DNA of 64,000 bases from the NCBI GenBank assembly GCA_023134145.1, contig JAGLUW010000006.1, forward strand, positions 111,380 to 175,379. Reading direction: 5' to 3'. Every line of letters starts with the position of its first letter. Within the stretch, counting starts at the first letter, position 1. The notes under the pieces are model-generated. The model was not told the origin of the DNA. It saw nothing but the letters and a program-made list of their open reading frames with translations, and searched no databases. The DNA is from Sulfuriflexus sp. Its GTDB lineage: Bacteria; Pseudomonadota; Gammaproteobacteria; AKS1. Below, in pieces: positions 63,846 through 64,000 of the stretch. The position numbers and the translations under genes are program-made.

Positions 63846-64000
63846 ATGCAACGCAGAACATTCCTCAAGGGCAGTATGGCCTCGGGTGCAGTGGCTGTTG
63901 CAGTAGGCGCAGGTCTTTTGACTCCGCAAACTGTATTAGCCGCTTGGCCAAAGGGTGCATTCGATGCTAAAGGTATAGACGGAACCATGTCAGCCCTTTT
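63846..64000 (+). CDS. soxY: Sulfur-carrier subunit SoxY (3' end cut by window edge)
   Basis: N-terminal 51 residues only. A twin-arginine signal (QRRTFLKGSMASGAVAVAVG, cleavage near VLAAW) is followed by WPKGAFDAKGIDGTMSAL, the start of mature SoxY. The C-terminal substrate-binding GGCGG motif lies beyond the edge. soxZ, soxA and soxB are expected to follow. Confidence 0.9.
   Translation, partial: MQRRTFLKGSMASGAVAVAVGAGLLTPQTVLAAWPKGAFDAKGIDGTMSAL

Overview
The window is almost entirely one chromosomal motility locus of a sulfur-oxidising, polarly flagellated gammaproteobacterium. Gene content and order follow the Pseudomonas-type polar flagellar system: FleQ/FleSR control, FlhF/FleN placement proteins, a MotCD-type stator and a ParC-type array-positioning ATPase. 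The right end carries tusA-dsrE and the start of a sox cluster (soxX, soxY), which points to a sulfur oxidiser, perhaps Thiotrichales-like; that placement is inference. Composition is AT-rich and homogeneous by eye. I saw no rRNA, tRNA, CRISPR array or insertion sequence.

Layout. 1-6657 (minus): chemotaxis operon cheY-cheZ-cheA-cheB-motC-motD-parC, parC running off the left edge, behind a sigma-28 promoter. 6721-18590 (minus): fliK, then fliL-M-N-O-P-Q-R-flhB-flhA-flhF-fleN-fliA, each group behind a sigma-54 promoter. 18656-24177 (minus): fliE-F-G-H-I-J (basal body, switch, export ATPase). 24221-28402 (minus): fleQ, then fleS-fleR behind a sigma-54 promoter. 28683-32634 (minus): an atypical PilZ-like protein, fliT, fliS, fliD and flaG. 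32716-36554 (minus): two flagellin genes, each with its own sigma-28 promoter and a shared long leader. 36888-48461 (minus): flgB-C-D-E-F-G-H-I-J-K-L behind a consensus sigma-54 promoter. 48655-50428 (minus): cheV-cheR. 50587-53029 (plus): flgA, flgM, flgN, flgZ. 53041-57281 (minus): RND efflux pump and its adaptor. 57425-60548: two divergent FadL-family outer-membrane channels flanking a perfect 22-bp palindrome. 60676-61504 (minus): dsrE-like and tusA. 61730-64000 (plus): BepA-like protease, soxX, soxY (cut by the right edge).

Regulation reads as a four-tier hierarchy. FleQ, from a sigma-70-like promoter, would activate sigma-54 promoters at fleSR, fliL, fliK, flgB and flgA. FliA is made at the end of the fliL-flhA-fliA run and would drive sigma-28 promoters at cheY, both flagellins, flgM and probably cheV. 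FlgM would restrain FliA until the hook is finished. Cyclic-di-GMP input is suggested by the FleQ LFRS motif, FlgZ and the second PilZ-like protein.

The most striking item is the second flagellin (34818-36554), which carries a zinc-metallopeptidase domain in its surface-exposed variable region. It is a flagellinolysin, so the filament itself is probably proteolytic. Other points of interest are the conserved structured leader shared by both flagellin mRNAs, FliM-like CheY-docking motifs repeated in the CheA linker, and a domain shared between the central regions of FliC and FlgL.
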